From: Acidovorax sp. Leaf191
GTDB lineage: Bacteria; Pseudomonadota; Gammaproteobacteria; Burkholderiales; Burkholderiaceae_C
Reading direction: 5' to 3'
Length of the DNA stretch: 64,000 nt
Assembly: GCF_001424425.1 (NCBI RefSeq)
Contig: NZ_LMPT01000001.1
Location: 546,137 to 610,136, forward strand
Positions 50,165 through 60,449 of this stretch are shown here, piece after piece; positions within the stretch are counted from its first letter, which is position 1; each line of letters starts with the position of its first letter. The notes under the pieces are model-generated. The model searched no databases. It had not been told where the DNA came from and was given only the letters and a program-made list of their open reading frames with translations. Made by a program: the position numbers and the translations under genes.

Positions 50165-51156
50165 CCGGGTGCCGCTGCCGCAGCCGCCATAGGCGCCGCG
50201 CCCAGCACCATGCCCGGTGTCAATGCGAAACCCCGCAGGAAGTCAGCCGCAGCCAGCCGCTTGCCGCCTGCGCGCTGCAGGGTGGTCAGGCGCAGCGTGC
50301 CCTCTCCGCAGGCCACGGTCACGCCGTCGTCGCTGACCGACAAAACCTCGCCATGGCGCGCATTGGGTGGGCCCTGGGTGCTATCAATTTTGTAACCCCA
50401 GACCTTGATGGCCTCGCCTGCACAGTCGGTGCTGGCGCCGGGAAACGGGTCGAAGGCACGGATGCGCTGGCCGATCGCCGGCGCTGGCAGCGACCAGTCG
50501 ATGGTGCTTTCGGATTTTTCGATCTTGTGCGCATAAGTGACGCCCTCGGCAGGCTGGGGCTCGGCCTGCAGGCCGCCGCAGGCCGCGAGTTCAAGTGCCT
50601 CGACGATCATCCGCCCGCCCAGGGCCGCCAGCCGGTCGTGCAACACGGCAGTGGTGTCCGCCGCGCCGATGGGGGTGCGTTCGGTCAGCAGCATGTCGCC
50701 GGTGTCCAGGCCTGCGTCCATCTGCATGATGGTGACGCCGGTTTCGGCGTCGCCCGCCTCGATGGCGCGGTGGATGGGCGCCGCGCCGCGCCAGCGGGGC
50801 AGCAGGCTGGCGTGGATGTTGAGGCAGCCTTGGGGCGGAAGGTCCAGCGTCCACTGCGGCAGGATGAGTCCGTAGGCTGCCACCACCATGACATCGGCCC
50901 CCACAGCCAGCAGCGCCTCGCGCGCCGCCGCCGCATCCTCCGGGTACTTGCCGTCGAGCCGCAGGCTGCGCGGCTGCGCCACGGCGATGCCATGCGTCTG
51001 GGCGCACTGCTTGACGGGCGAGGCCTGCAGCTTCATGCCGCGGCCGGCCGGGCGGTCCGGCTGGGTGAGGACGAGCGGCACCTGAAAGCCGGCCGCCAGA
51101 AGCTGCTCCAGCGCCACGCGGGCGAACTCGGGGGTGCCGGCAAAGATGACTCTCAT
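50161..51156 (-). CDS. fmt: Methionyl-tRNA formyltransferase
   Basis: 331 residues. [20 protein letters not shown] opens the formyl-transferase fold; [20 protein letters not shown] carries the catalytic Asn-His pair, and [18 protein letters not shown] the Asp. The C-terminal OB domain runs to [16 protein letters not shown]. It formylates initiator Met-tRNA. Downstream in translation order it couples to azlC; upstream lie a small lipoprotein gene and def, the usual partners. A short in-frame segment (VWGYKIDST) resembles a fragment of the dispersed element. Confidence 0.97.
   Translation of the reverse strand: MRVIFAGTPEFARVALEQLLAAGFQVPLVLTQPDRPAGRGMKLQASPVKQCAQTHGIAVAQPRSLRLDGKYPEDAAAAREALLAVGADVMVVAAYGLILPQWTLDLPPQGCLNIHASLLPRWRGAAPIHRAIEAGDAETGVTIMQMDAGLDTGDMLLTERTPIGAADTTAVLHDRLAALGGRMIVEALELAACGGLQAEPQPAEGVTYAHKIEKSESTIDWSLPAPAIGQRIRAFDPFPGASTDCAGEAIKVWGYKIDSTQGPPNARHGEVLSVSDDGVTVACGEGTLRLTTLQRAGGKRLAAADFLRGFALTPGMVLGAAPMAAAAAAPG
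50380..50396. repeat. Possible fragment of the dispersed element inside fmt
   Basis: GCTATCAATTTTGTAAC differs by few bases from GCTATCGAATTTGTAGC at the end of copy B (36752-36768). It is in frame and encodes YKIDS in the OB domain of fmt. Short match, so chance cannot be excluded. Confidence 0.35.
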
Positions 51157-51197
51157 GGAAACAAGGGTGTCGTGATCACGGGTGCCGCTGGGCGCCG

Positions 51198-51698
51198 TCA
51201 GTCGCGTGTGTTGTCGAAGTTGGGCAGTTCGTCGGTGAACATCACCATCCGCACCACACCCTGGCGGTCCAGGTGGACGTGGGCCAGGCGCGGGTCGGAG
51301 TTCTGCCGGAAGCGGTACGTCCAGATGTCGCCGTCAAAGCGTGCCACCCGCTCCACGCGCAGCGGCGGGCCGAAGGTGCCCTGCACATCGCGGACGGTCC
51401 AGATGCCGACGGGAATGGTCTCGAAACGCGTCTGCGTGAGGACCTGTTCGTTGCGAACCAGCCTGCCGGACGCATCGAAGTCGAGGTTGTAAGCGGCAAA
51501 CCCGGCGGGAAGCTCCGAGTACAGCAGCCGCTCGCCCGACGGCAACGCCACCACGGCGGTCGGTGGCCCTTGCCGGGCCATGACCTCCGCACGCAGCGCG
51601 CCAGGCTTTTCGCTGGCCACCAGCGCGCAGCCCGCCACCAGCGCCGCCAGCGCCAGCACTCCGCCGCCCCGCAGGGCGCGAAGCGCCGTGCCCGTCAC
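51198..51698 (-). CDS. Small outer-membrane-type lipoprotein (BamE/OmlA-like)
   Basis: 166 residues from GTG 51698, overlapping the def stop by GTGA. Lipoprotein signal with lipobox VAGC. The mature part has [33 protein letters not shown] and a C-terminal [15 protein letters not shown], a SmpA/BamE-like beta layout I recognise only loosely. Position between def and fmt is frequent in Burkholderiales. A role in envelope biogenesis is a guess. Confidence 0.8.
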   Translation of the reverse strand: MTGTALRALRGGGVLALAALVAGCALVASEKPGALRAEVMARQGPPTAVVALPSGERLLYSELPAGFAAYNLDFDASGRLVRNEQVLTQTRFETIPVGIWTVRDVQGTFGPPLRVERVARFDGDIWTYRFRQNSDPRLAHVHLDRQGVVRMVMFTDELPNFDNTRD

Positions 51699-52204
51699 TC
51701 TCGGGCCCCCCGCTGCTGCTTGAGCATCTTGGTCTTGATCCGGTTGCGCTTGAGCGGTGAGAGGTACTCCACGAAGACCTTGCCCAGCAGGTGGTCCATC
51801 TCGTGCTGGATGCACACCGCCAGCAGGCCATCGGCCTCGATGACGCGCGACTGGCCATCGGCGTCGAGGGCGCGCACATGGACGGCATCGAAGCGCTCCA
51901 CGCCGTCGTAGATGCCGGGCACCGACAGGCAGCCCTCGTCATTGAGGTGCTTTTCGGCGCTGGCCCAGACGATCTCGGGGTTGATCAGCACCAGAGGCTG
52001 GTCGCGCCCCTCGGAGACATCGATCACGACGAGGCGCTCGTGCACATCGACCTGCGTCGCCGCCAGGCCGATGCCCTGGGCGTCATACATGGTCGCCAGC
52101 ATGTCGGCCACCAGGGCCCGGGTGCGGTCATCGACGGCCTCCACGGGGCGTGCGACCTTGTGGAGCCGGGGGTCCGGGTAACAGAGAATGGGAAGGATTG
52201 CCAT
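51695..52204 (-). CDS. def: Peptide deformylase
   Basis: 169 residues. All three PDF motifs are present: [15 protein letters not shown] (metal Cys) and [10 protein letters not shown] (HExxDH, metal His pair and catalytic Glu). It removes the formyl group from nascent proteins. Upstream is divergent from the LysM gene with 199 nt between them. The short lipoprotein gene and fmt follow in the same direction. Confidence 0.97.
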   Translation of the reverse strand: MAILPILCYPDPRLHKVARPVEAVDDRTRALVADMLATMYDAQGIGLAATQVDVHERLVVIDVSEGRDQPLVLINPEIVWASAEKHLNDEGCLSVPGIYDGVERFDAVHVRALDADGQSRVIEADGLLAVCIQHEMDHLLGKVFVEYLSPLKRNRIKTKMLKQQRGARE

Positions 52205-52403
52205 GGATGCAGGTAAGAGATGTCGCTATTTTCGCCACTTTTGCCGCCCGCTGCAGTATTGCAAGCCAATAATCGTTGCCGAATCAAGGGCTTGAGCAGA
52301 GAATCTAAAAAGGTTTGTAACTTAGTTGCCTGGTTGTTCGCGTGGCGCGAAAGCCAAGGCGCCAGTGAGGGGGCGTTTCACAATGCATGAGAAAAGGAAC
52401 AAC

Positions 52404-53621
52404 ATGACGGCATTCACCAGCGTGCGGCGGACCGCCATGGGCGCGCTCACCATCGTTGCTGGCGCTGTTTTGGTGACCCTGCCCGCTCAGGCGCAGAACT
52501 ACCCCATCTCCGGAGAGCAGCGTGCCACTGCACAGCAGGTGTCCGAGCGGGGCATTCCGCTGGCCGAACTCGCCGCCAGCGCCCCCGACACCTACACCGT
52601 CAAGCGCGGCGACACGCTGTGGGGCATCTCGGGCATGTACCTCAAGCGGCCCTGGCGCTGGCCTGAGCTGTGGGGCATGAATCTGAAAGAAATCCGCAAC
52701 CCGCATTTGATTTTCCCCGGTCAGATTCTGTACCTGGACAAAAGCAATGGGTATGCGCGGCTGCGGACCACTCCACCCGGCGCTTCTACGGCCGAGCCGC
52801 AGACTGTGCGCGTGTCTCCCCGCACTCGCAGCGATACCTTGGCGGACACGGCATTGCCGACCCTCAAGCCGCACCTCATCGAGCCATTTCTCGTCGAGCC
52901 CCTGGTGGTGGATGCCCAGGTACTGCTGCGTGCCCCCCGCATCGTTGCCACCACGGAAGACCGTGTGCTGATGTCCAGCGGTGATCGCGCCTACGTGCGT
53001 GGCGACCCGGCAGCACCGGTGCGTGCCGAGGCGGGTGAGCCTCGTTTCTACCGGGTGTTCCGGGATGCCGTGGCCATGAAGGACCCCGTAACCGGCGAGA
53101 TTCTGGGTTATGAGGCGCAGTATCTGGGCAAGGCGGAGTTGGTGCGCGGAGAGATGTTTGAGGAGATTCCGGACGGCAAAGGTGGGCGCATCTCCGAATA
53201 CATTCCTGCGACCGTGGATTTGTCTGGCTCCAAGGAGGAGATCCGCGCAGGCGACCGTCTCCTTCCCGCGCCTGCGCGGGCTTTCACGAGCTATACGCCG
53301 CGTGCACCGGAGATGGAGGTTGAAGCGCGCGTCGTGTCCATCTATGGCAGTTTCTCTGCCGCGTATGCGGCCCAGAACCAGGTCGTGGCCATCAATGTGG
53401 GCACGGATGACGGTATTGAACCCGGTCATGTGCTGACGCTTCTGACCAAGGGCGACCGCATCAAGGACACCACCGACAGTTCGAAAGCCGTGATCAAGCT
53501 TCCGAGTGAAATCAACGGAACCGCGATGGTATTCCGCACGTTCGAGCGCGTCTCCTATGCGCTTTTGCTGGAGATCAACAGTGGCGTTCGCGTCGGTGAC
53601 CGATTGACCAACCCTCGTTGA
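52404..53621 (+). CDS. LysM peptidoglycan-binding protein
   Basis: 405 residues from ATG 52404, preceded by AAAAGGAAC. Signal peptide ends LPAQAQ. One LysM domain lies at about 63-113 (TYTVKRGDTLWGISGMYLKR then NPHLIFPGQILYL), followed by a long beta-rich region unique to this family, ending VRVGDRLTNPR. It is the gene normally found divergent from def and before dprA in Burkholderiales. Its stop codon lies within the start of a TTGA tandem repeat. Confidence 0.93.
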   Translation: MTAFTSVRRTAMGALTIVAGAVLVTLPAQAQNYPISGEQRATAQQVSERGIPLAELAASAPDTYTVKRGDTLWGISGMYLKRPWRWPELWGMNLKEIRNPHLIFPGQILYLDKSNGYARLRTTPPGASTAEPQTVRVSPRTRSDTLADTALPTLKPHLIEPFLVEPLVVDAQVLLRAPRIVATTEDRVLMSSGDRAYVRGDPAAPVRAEAGEPRFYRVFRDAVAMKDPVTGEILGYEAQYLGKAELVRGEMFEEIPDGKGGRISEYIPATVDLSGSKEEIRAGDRLLPAPARAFTSYTPRAPEMEVEARVVSIYGSFSAAYAAQNQVVAINVGTDDGIEPGHVLTLLTKGDRIKDTTDSSKAVIKLPSEINGTAMVFRTFERVSYALLLEINSGVRVGDRLTNPR

Positions 53622-53645
53622 TTGATTGATTGATTGATTGATTGA
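53618..53645. repeat. 4-bp tandem repeat (TTGA)x7 between LysM gene and dprA
   Basis: Seven perfect TTGA units begin at 53618; the LysM stop TGA (53619-53621) is inside the first unit. Adding or removing units leaves that stop intact, so phase variation of the LysM protein is not expected, though distance to dprA would change. Confidence 0.95.
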
Positions 53646-53721
53646 TTACTGACTGACGTCCCCGCCGCTGTCGTCTGCCCTGCGCGCAGTCGATGCGCGG
53701 CAGCTGTGCCCAATCCCGTTC

Positions 53722-54939
53722 ATGGACCGCGAAGAACTCGGCGCATGGTTGCGCCTGACCCTGAGCCAGGGCGTTGGCAACAGCACGGCGCGCGCCCTGC
53801 TGGCGCGGTTTGGCTTGCCGCAAGCGATCTTTCTGCAGCCTGAAGCCGAGCTTCGGCAGCACGTGACCGCAGCCCAGGCCCGGGCTCTGTGCACGGTGCC
53901 AGGCACCTGGGACACTCTGGTGGAGCTGACCTGGCGCTGGCTGCACGAGGCCGACCCGCAGGGGCCTGCGCGCGCCGTCATCACCCTGGGCGACACCCGT
54001 TATCCGCAGGGGCTGCTGGAGACCGAAGACCCCCCGCTTGTGCTGTACCTGATGGGGCCCGCCCGCTTGCTGGCGCGCGCCCCGTTCCCTGCCGGTCGTT
54101 GCCTGGCGGTGGTGGGCAGCCGCAATCCGACGGCCCAGGGCGCCGAGAATGCGCGGTTGTTTTCCAGGGCGCTGCATGGCGCCGGTTTGACCATCGTCTC
54201 GGGGCTGGCCCTTGGCGTGGATGCCGCCGCGCATGAAGGTGCGCTGGACGTGGCGACGGCGGGGGCCGCGGTGGCTTCCACCATCGCCGTGGTGGGCACG
54301 GGGCTGGACCGGGTCTACCCCCGCAGGAATCTCGATCTTGCGCACCGCATTGCGGCCCGCGGACTGCTGGTCAGCGAATACCCGCTGGGCACGCCGCCCC
54401 TGCCCGCCAATTTTCCCAAGCGCAACCGCATCATCTCCGGCGTGTCGCAAGGCACCCTGGTCGTGGAGGCCGCGCTGGCGTCCGGCTCCCTCATCACGGC
54501 GCGCATGGCCGTTGAACAGGGCCGTGAGGTTTTTGCCATTCCCGGCTCGATCCACGCACCGCAGTCGCGGGGTTGCCATGCCCTGATCCGCCAGGGCGCC
54601 AAGCTGGTGGAGTCGGCGCAGGATGTGCTGGAAGAGTTGCGCCTGCCGCCTTGCGCGCAGCAGTCGGCACCTCCACCCGCGCAGGCGGCCACCGAGGGCA
54701 TGACCGACATCGATGGCGTCGATCATGTCGATGATGCTGGCAACGCAGAAGTGAACACGCCGGTGCCCGAGACCCCGCTGCTCCAGGCGCTGGGGTTTGA
54801 TCCCATCAGTGCGGACGCGCTGGTGGCGCGCACGGGCATGGCGGCCGCGGCCTTGCAGGTGGGCTTGCTGGAGCTGGAACTGGACGGCCGGGTGGCACGC
54901 CTGCCGGGCGGCCTGTTTCAGCGCCTGGCATCTGCCTGA
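53722..54939 (+). CDS. dprA: DNA processing protein DprA (Smf)
   Basis: 405 residues. An N-terminal SAM-like helical domain (about 1-70), the central Rossmann-like DprA core with CLAVVGSRNPTAQG, GLTIVSGLALGVDAAAHEGAL and ALASGSLITARMAVEQGREVF, an acidic linker (about 325-350), and a C-terminal winged helix (ISADALVARTGM... RLPGGLFQRL). DprA loads RecA onto incoming single-stranded DNA during transformation. The ATG at 53722 is in context TTCATGGACC; no strong ribosome site. Confidence 0.95.
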   Translation: MDREELGAWLRLTLSQGVGNSTARALLARFGLPQAIFLQPEAELRQHVTAAQARALCTVPGTWDTLVELTWRWLHEADPQGPARAVITLGDTRYPQGLLETEDPPLVLYLMGPARLLARAPFPAGRCLAVVGSRNPTAQGAENARLFSRALHGAGLTIVSGLALGVDAAAHEGALDVATAGAAVASTIAVVGTGLDRVYPRRNLDLAHRIAARGLLVSEYPLGTPPLPANFPKRNRIISGVSQGTLVVEAALASGSLITARMAVEQGREVFAIPGSIHAPQSRGCHALIRQGAKLVESAQDVLEELRLPPCAQQSAPPPAQAATEGMTDIDGVDHVDDAGNAEVNTPVPETPLLQALGFDPISADALVARTGMAAAALQVGLLELELDGRVARLPGGLFQRLASA

Positions 54940-55050
54940 GCGCTGCCTTGACGGGGGCGGGACCTGGCGACAAGACCAGGCGCGAAGGTTGAGGAGACCG
55001 GGCGCTACATCGCGCCGGCCGCCGCTGCCGCGCCCGCAGCGGACCGTGCT

Positions 55051-57468
55051 TCAGCCCAGCAACCGCTCCGGGTTCGCGTCCAGCTTGGCCAGTGCATCCC
55101 GCGTGGCGCGCACCGTCAGGCCTTCTTCGTCCTGCGGAACCAGCAGGCCCGCCTGCAGATACGCCGCCAGCCGGCGCAACTGGATCAGGTAGCTGCTGCC
55201 ATCCACGGCGGCGAACAGATGCAGCTGCTTGCGCTGGCTCTGCCACGCGTACTGCACCTGCGCCGACGCGCCGTTGTGGTCCAGCGTGTACCAGGTGCCG
55301 GGCTGCAGCTCCTGGGCCCAGGCCACCATGTTGTCTTCCACCGGGGCGCCGTTGTCGGCCACCACGTGGATGGACGATGCGTCGATGCCGAGCATCATCT
55401 CGATGTTGTCGGCATTGAGCGGCATCTCGCCCAGCGTCGCGTCGCCGATGAAATCTTCCAGGTTCGACAGCCGCTTGGCCATCGCATCGATGTGCGCCTG
55501 GGGGATCGATGCGGTCTTGGACAGGAAGGCGTCGGCCAGCGTATCGGTCAGGGTCTTGATCTGCGCATCCTGCGGGGCGCCGTTCACCCCCAGAAGCTCC
55601 AGACCCTGGCGCAGCCGCTGCAGCAGGCCCGGCAGGTTCTGGATGACCTGCGCGCGGTCGCTGCGGTGCGGCTTGGCGCTGGCGGCCCACACCAGGTCGG
55701 CGGCGGTGCGCTTGAACGCAATGGTGTCCACATGCTGGGCGCCATCGCGCACGGCCGACAGGGCCAGTACCTCGGCCCAGGTCTTGAACAAAAACTCGCG
55801 GATCTCGTCGCGCACCGGCATGTCCTTGAGCATGGTGCGCAGCTCGATGGTGTACTGGATGGCCAGCGTTTCCTTCTGCTCCACCTGCTGGGCCACGCTC
55901 ACCAGGCGCGATGTGGCCTGCTTCTCGGTCAGGAACTTGGACAGGAATTTCTCGAATTCGTCGTAGACCAGCTGGAACACGCGGCGGCCGGTCTCGGGGT
56001 ACTGCTCGATCACCTGCACGACACGGCGGATCTCCGCCTCCAGCGCGCTGCCGTTGATGCTGGTCGCGTCAAAGCCCATCACGCAGGCGCCCATGCGGTC
56101 GATCAACTGGCGCGCGGGGTGGGTCAGGTTGCTGAAGAACTCGGGCTCGGCCAGCGCCACGCGCAGCACCGGCACCTGCAGCCGCGCAAACCACACGCGC
56201 ACGGCGGGGGGAATGCGGTCTTCTGCCAGGATGCTCTGGAACATCAGGGCCACGACTTCGATGATGGCTTTCTCGCCCGCGGACGATGCCTTCTTCTTGA
56301 GCTCGGTGGAACGCTCGCGCACGGCGCCTGCCACCTGCACCACGCCTGCGGGGCTGTAGTCTTCCATCAACGTGGCCACGCCACTGTAGTACGTGTCTGC
56401 CTGCACGCGGTGCGCCGTCAGTGCATGCGCCAGGGCGGCCGAGGCCGGGGGCGCGTTCACCATGTCAAAGCCGGTGGCCGGCTGCGTCAGCAGCCTTCGC
56501 AGCTGGCCCATCACGCCCTGGGCCCGCTGCCGGGCGCGTGCCAGCGGTGTCATGCCCGTGGCAAAGCCCGTGGGCATGCCATGCTGCGGATAGCCGGGGG
56601 GCTGCTGCTGCATGCGCTGCTGGGGGTATTGACCCATGGGACCCGCTGGTCCCATACCTCCCATGCCCGCCATGTGGCGGCCGGGCGGGGCCATCATGCC
56701 GCTGCGCGCCGCAGCGGCTGCCGCCATGGCGTCGCGTGTCTGCGCGAGTGCCTGGGAGGCCAGGCCGCCCGCGCCGGACTCGCCGCCCGCACCGGCCACA
56801 CCACCGCTGGCCGTGCGGCGCACGCGGGATTTCAGGTCCGCCTGTGGCGTGACGCCCTGCTCCACATAAAAGACATTGACTGCCTGGTACTGCTTTTGCA
56901 GCAGGTTGGCCAGTTCCCGCTGCAGCGGGTCGACCACCACCTGCAGGTCGGTGCGCGGCATGCCGGCCTCCACCCACTGCTCCACCAGCAGCACGCAGAC
57001 CGTTTCGGGCCGCAGGATGTCGTTGCTGTCCAGGTCCTGGCCTTCCAGCGACTGGGTGCGCTGGCGCAGGGTATCGAACTGCGGGCCGACCTGCTCGTTG
57101 AGCGTGAGCGCCATGCGGGAGGCGAGGATCTTGTTCTCGACCACGTCGTCGCTGAGCAGCTCGAACTGATTGCCCGGCCCATTGGGTGTGAGCTGGCCGC
57201 GGTTGGTGCTGGTGTGCGGCGCCAGCGCCTCGCGCCAGGCCTTGGCGGCGCGGTCGGTCCAGACCGCACGTCGCTGCTGGTAGAGCATCCAGGTGTCGCG
57301 GTGGGCCTGCATCTCGCGGGCCGTACCCGTCTGGGTGATCAGCGTGGTGAGAAAGTCCAGAACGACCTTGTCCAGGTCGACCAGGCCGCTGCAGATGCCC
57401 TCCACGAACCGCTGGCGCGCCTGCCGGGCCAGGCGGCGCTGCGGGACGGACGACGGTGTGGGCTGCAT
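55051..57468 (-). CDS. DUF1631 family protein
   Basis: 805 residues, mostly alpha-helical, with a Gly/Met/Gln-rich low-complexity stretch at about 240-305. It matches the DUF1631 family by its N-terminal RRLARQARQRFVEGICSGLV and the long central FNLQ-like helical region with VQVARVWFARLQVPVLRVAL-type segments (here PPAVRVWFARLQVPVLRVAL). The C-terminal YTLDHNGASAQVQYAWQSQ and LIQLRRLAAYLQAGLLVP are reminiscent of PilZ-adjacent beta strands. Function unknown; it is co-directional with and 18 nt after secF in the opposite sense of transcription order, i.e. upstream of nothing else obvious. Confidence 0.82.
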   Translation of the reverse strand: MQPTPSSVPQRRLARQARQRFVEGICSGLVDLDKVVLDFLTTLITQTGTAREMQAHRDTWMLYQQRRAVWTDRAAKAWREALAPHTSTNRGQLTPNGPGNQFELLSDDVVENKILASRMALTLNEQVGPQFDTLRQRTQSLEGQDLDSNDILRPETVCVLLVEQWVEAGMPRTDLQVVVDPLQRELANLLQKQYQAVNVFYVEQGVTPQADLKSRVRRTASGGVAGAGGESGAGGLASQALAQTRDAMAAAAAARSGMMAPPGRHMAGMGGMGPAGPMGQYPQQRMQQQPPGYPQHGMPTGFATGMTPLARARQRAQGVMGQLRRLLTQPATGFDMVNAPPASAALAHALTAHRVQADTYYSGVATLMEDYSPAGVVQVAGAVRERSTELKKKASSAGEKAIIEVVALMFQSILAEDRIPPAVRVWFARLQVPVLRVALAEPEFFSNLTHPARQLIDRMGACVMGFDATSINGSALEAEIRRVVQVIEQYPETGRRVFQLVYDEFEKFLSKFLTEKQATSRLVSVAQQVEQKETLAIQYTIELRTMLKDMPVRDEIREFLFKTWAEVLALSAVRDGAQHVDTIAFKRTAADLVWAASAKPHRSDRAQVIQNLPGLLQRLRQGLELLGVNGAPQDAQIKTLTDTLADAFLSKTASIPQAHIDAMAKRLSNLEDFIGDATLGEMPLNADNIEMMLGIDASSIHVVADNGAPVEDNMVAWAQELQPGTWYTLDHNGASAQVQYAWQSQRKQLHLFAAVDGSSYLIQLRRLAAYLQAGLLVPQDEEGLTVRATRDALAKLDANPERLLG

Positions 57469-57485
57469 GGACAGATATTAGCGGC

Positions 57486-58436
57486 TCAGACCGTGGCTCC
57501 GGCATGGGGATCGTTCGGATCCTCGTCCTTTTTGGCAGGCTTGATGAGGTCTTCGCGTTTCACACCCAGCCACATCGCGATGGCGGCCGCCACGAACACG
57601 GACGAGTAGATGCCGAACAGGATGCCGATGGTCAGCGCCAGCGCAAAGTAGTGCAGGCTGGGGCCGCCGAAGAAGAACATCGACAGCACCATCGCCTCGG
57701 TCGAGGCGTGGGTGATGATCGTGCGGCTCATCGTGCTGGTGATGGCGTGGTCGATCACCTCGTGGGTGGTCATCTTGCGGTACTTGCGGAAGGCCTCGCG
57801 GATCCGGTCGAAGATCACGACCGACTCGTTGACCGAGTAGCCCAGCACCGCCAGCACGCCCGCCAGCACGGCCAAAGAGAACTCCCACTGGAAGAACGCG
57901 AAGAAGCCCAGGATGATCACCACGTCGTGCAGGTTGGCGATGATGGCCGCGACGCCGTACTTCCACTCGAAGCGGAAAGCCAGGTAGATCACGATGCCGA
58001 CCACCACCATGGCCAGCGCCATGAGGCCGCCGTGCACCAGCTCCTCGCCCACCTGCGGGCCGACGAACTCGGTGCGGCGCAGCGTGACTTCAGGGTTGGC
58101 GGCCTTCAGCGCCCCCAGCACCTGCTCGCTCTGCTGGGCAGACGTCACGCCCTTTTGCACGGGCAGGCGGATCATCACGTCGCGGGCGGTGCCGAAGTTC
58201 TGCACCTGCACGTCCGGGTAGCCCAGGCCCGAGACGGTCTCGCGGACCTTGGCCAGTTCGGCCGGCTGGCTGTAGGCCACTTCCATGACCGTGCCACCGG
58301 TGAACTCCACCGACAGGTGCAGCCCGCGCGTGAGCAGGAAGAACACCGCCAGGGCAAAGGTGAGGAAGGAGATCGCGTTGAAGATCAACGCGTGCTTCAT
58401 GAAAGGGATGTCTTTTCGGATGCGGAAGAATTCCAT
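57486..58436 (-). CDS. secF: Protein translocase subunit SecF
   Basis: 316 residues, six membrane helices. SecF signatures: SVEFTGGTVMEVAYSQP, VQNFGTARDVMIRLP, the P1-like periplasmic loop, and FRFEWKYGVAAIIANLHDV, VFDRIREAFRKYRK, TSTMSRTIITHASTEAMVL. It uses proton motive force with SecD to pull preproteins through SecYEG. It follows secD in the same direction, 11 nt apart. Confidence 0.96.
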   Translation of the reverse strand: MEFFRIRKDIPFMKHALIFNAISFLTFALAVFFLLTRGLHLSVEFTGGTVMEVAYSQPAELAKVRETVSGLGYPDVQVQNFGTARDVMIRLPVQKGVTSAQQSEQVLGALKAANPEVTLRRTEFVGPQVGEELVHGGLMALAMVVVGIVIYLAFRFEWKYGVAAIIANLHDVVIILGFFAFFQWEFSLAVLAGVLAVLGYSVNESVVIFDRIREAFRKYRKMTTHEVIDHAITSTMSRTIITHASTEAMVLSMFFFGGPSLHYFALALTIGILFGIYSSVFVAAAIAMWLGVKREDLIKPAKKDEDPNDPHAGATV

Positions 58437-58447
58437 GTCTTCCTCCT

Positions 58448-60331
58448 TTAGTTCGTCTTGGCCACAGCGGTGTCGGACTCAGGCTTCCACACCTGGCCGA
58501 TCGACACGCTCTTGAGCTTCTTCTGGCGGCCGTACCAGAGGTTCACCAGGCCGCGCGAGAAGAACACGGCCGAGAACATGCTGGTCAGGATGCCGATGCA
58601 GTGCACCACGGCAAAGCCGCGCACCGGGCCGGAACCGAACGCCAGCAAGGCCAGGCCCGCGATCAGCGTGGTCACGTTCGAATCGAGAATCGTCGCCCAG
58701 GCGCGCTCGTAGCCCGCATGGATGGCGGCCTGCGGAGACACGCCCGCGCGCAGTTCTTCGCGGATGCGTTCGTTGATCAGCACGTTGGAGTCGATCGCAA
58801 CGCCCAGCGCCAGCGCCATGGCGGCAATGCCAGGCAGTGTGAGCGTGGCCTGCAGCATCGACAAAATGGCCAGCAGCATCAGCACGTTCACGGCCAGCGA
58901 TATCGTGGAGAACACGCCGAACAGCGCGTAGTAGATGCACATGAAGACGGCGATCGCCACCATGCCCCAGACCACGCTGTGGATGCCGCGCTCGATGTTG
59001 TCGGCGCCCAGGCTCGGGCCGATGGTGTATTCCTCGATGATTTCCATCGGAGCGGCCAGCGAGCCCGCGCGCAGTAGCAGCGCGGTGTCGTTGGCTTCGG
59101 CCGTGGTCATACGGCCGGAGATCTGCACCCGGCCGCCGCCGATTTCGCTGCGGATCACGGGGGCCGTGACCACTTCGCCCTTGCCCTTTTCGAAGAGCAC
59201 GATGGCCATGCGCTTGCCCACGTTCTCGCGCGTGATGTCCTTGAAGATGCGCGAGCCCTTGGCGTCCAGCGTGAGGTTCACGGTGGGCTCCTGCGTCTGG
59301 CCGTCAAAGCCGGGCTGGGCGTCGGTGAGGTTCTCGCCGGTCAGCACGACCTGCTTCTTCACGATGATGGCCTGGCCGCTGCGCTCCAGGTAGCGCTCGG
59401 AGCCGAACGGCACCGGGCCGCGGCCGGTTTCCGCAGAGCGGGCCTCGGTGCCTTCGTCCACCATGCGCACTTCCAGCGTGGCGGTGCGGCCCAGGATGTC
59501 CTTGGCCTTGGCGGTGTCCTGCACACCGGGCAACTGCACCACGATGCGGTCCAGGCCCTGCTGCTGGATCACCGGCTCGGCCACGCCCAGCTCGTTGATC
59601 CGGTTGTGCAGCGTGACCATGTTCTGCTTGAGCGCCTGCTCCTGCACCTTGCGGGTGGCTTCGGGCTTGATGGCGGCGCGCAGCTTGAATTCGCTGCCGT
59701 CAGGCGTGCTCGTGACCTGCAGGTCGGTGAACTGGTCCGTGATCAGGTTGCGCGTGGCCGTGAGCGTGGCCTCGTCGCGCACGCGGATGTCGATGTTCTG
59801 GCCGTCGCGGCTGATGCCGCCGTGGCGGATGTTCTTGTCGCGCAGCGCGGTGCGGATGTCACCGGCGTACGACTCTGCCTTCTTGGTCAGAGCCGCCTGC
59901 ATGTCCACCTGCAGCATGAAGTGCACGCCGCCGCGCAGGTCCAGGCCGAGGTACATCGGGTTGGCGTGCAGCGCCTTGAGCCACAGTGGCGAGCGCGACA
60001 CCAGGTTCAGCGCGACGATGTAGGACGGATCGTTGGCGTCGGGCACCAGCGCCTTTTGCAGCGCGTCCTTGGCCTTGAGCTGGTTGTCGGGCGTGTCGAA
60101 GCGCGCGCGCACCGAGTTGCCTTCCAGCGCCACGAAGTCGGGCGTCACGCCAGCGGCCTTGAGCGTCTCTTCCACCCGCTGCTGCACGGCGGCGTCCACC
60201 TTGATGGTGGCCTTGGCCGACGAGACCTGCACTGCAGGCGCCTCACCGAAGAAATTGGGCAGGGTGTACAGGGCCCCCACCAGCAGCACGATCACCAGGA
60301 TCGCGTACTTCCAGACCGGATAACGGTTCAT
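58448..60331 (-). CDS. secD: Protein translocase subunit SecD
   Basis: 627 residues. LGLDLRGGVHFMLQVDMQ, RIVVQLPGVQDTAKAKDILG, the P1 head, and GVAIDSNVLINERIREELRA with GYERAWATILDSNVTTLIAG are standard SecD. It has six membrane helices, one N-terminal and five C-terminal, and a large periplasmic domain. yajC lies upstream (185 nt) and secF downstream (11 nt), the usual yajC-secD-secF order. Confidence 0.97.
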   Translation of the reverse strand: MNRYPVWKYAILVIVLLVGALYTLPNFFGEAPAVQVSSAKATIKVDAAVQQRVEETLKAAGVTPDFVALEGNSVRARFDTPDNQLKAKDALQKALVPDANDPSYIVALNLVSRSPLWLKALHANPMYLGLDLRGGVHFMLQVDMQAALTKKAESYAGDIRTALRDKNIRHGGISRDGQNIDIRVRDEATLTATRNLITDQFTDLQVTSTPDGSEFKLRAAIKPEATRKVQEQALKQNMVTLHNRINELGVAEPVIQQQGLDRIVVQLPGVQDTAKAKDILGRTATLEVRMVDEGTEARSAETGRGPVPFGSERYLERSGQAIIVKKQVVLTGENLTDAQPGFDGQTQEPTVNLTLDAKGSRIFKDITRENVGKRMAIVLFEKGKGEVVTAPVIRSEIGGGRVQISGRMTTAEANDTALLLRAGSLAAPMEIIEEYTIGPSLGADNIERGIHSVVWGMVAIAVFMCIYYALFGVFSTISLAVNVLMLLAILSMLQATLTLPGIAAMALALGVAIDSNVLINERIREELRAGVSPQAAIHAGYERAWATILDSNVTTLIAGLALLAFGSGPVRGFAVVHCIGILTSMFSAVFFSRGLVNLWYGRQKKLKSVSIGQVWKPESDTAVAKTN

Positions 60332-60449
60332 GATCGCGCTCTTACCTCAGTTGTCCATGGCGCCATGCGCGCCAGCAGCCCCATGAGCCTGCGCCTGGCC
60401 ATGCCAGACATGCCGTGGCACTGGCGTGGCCAGACCACCGGCATCGCCC

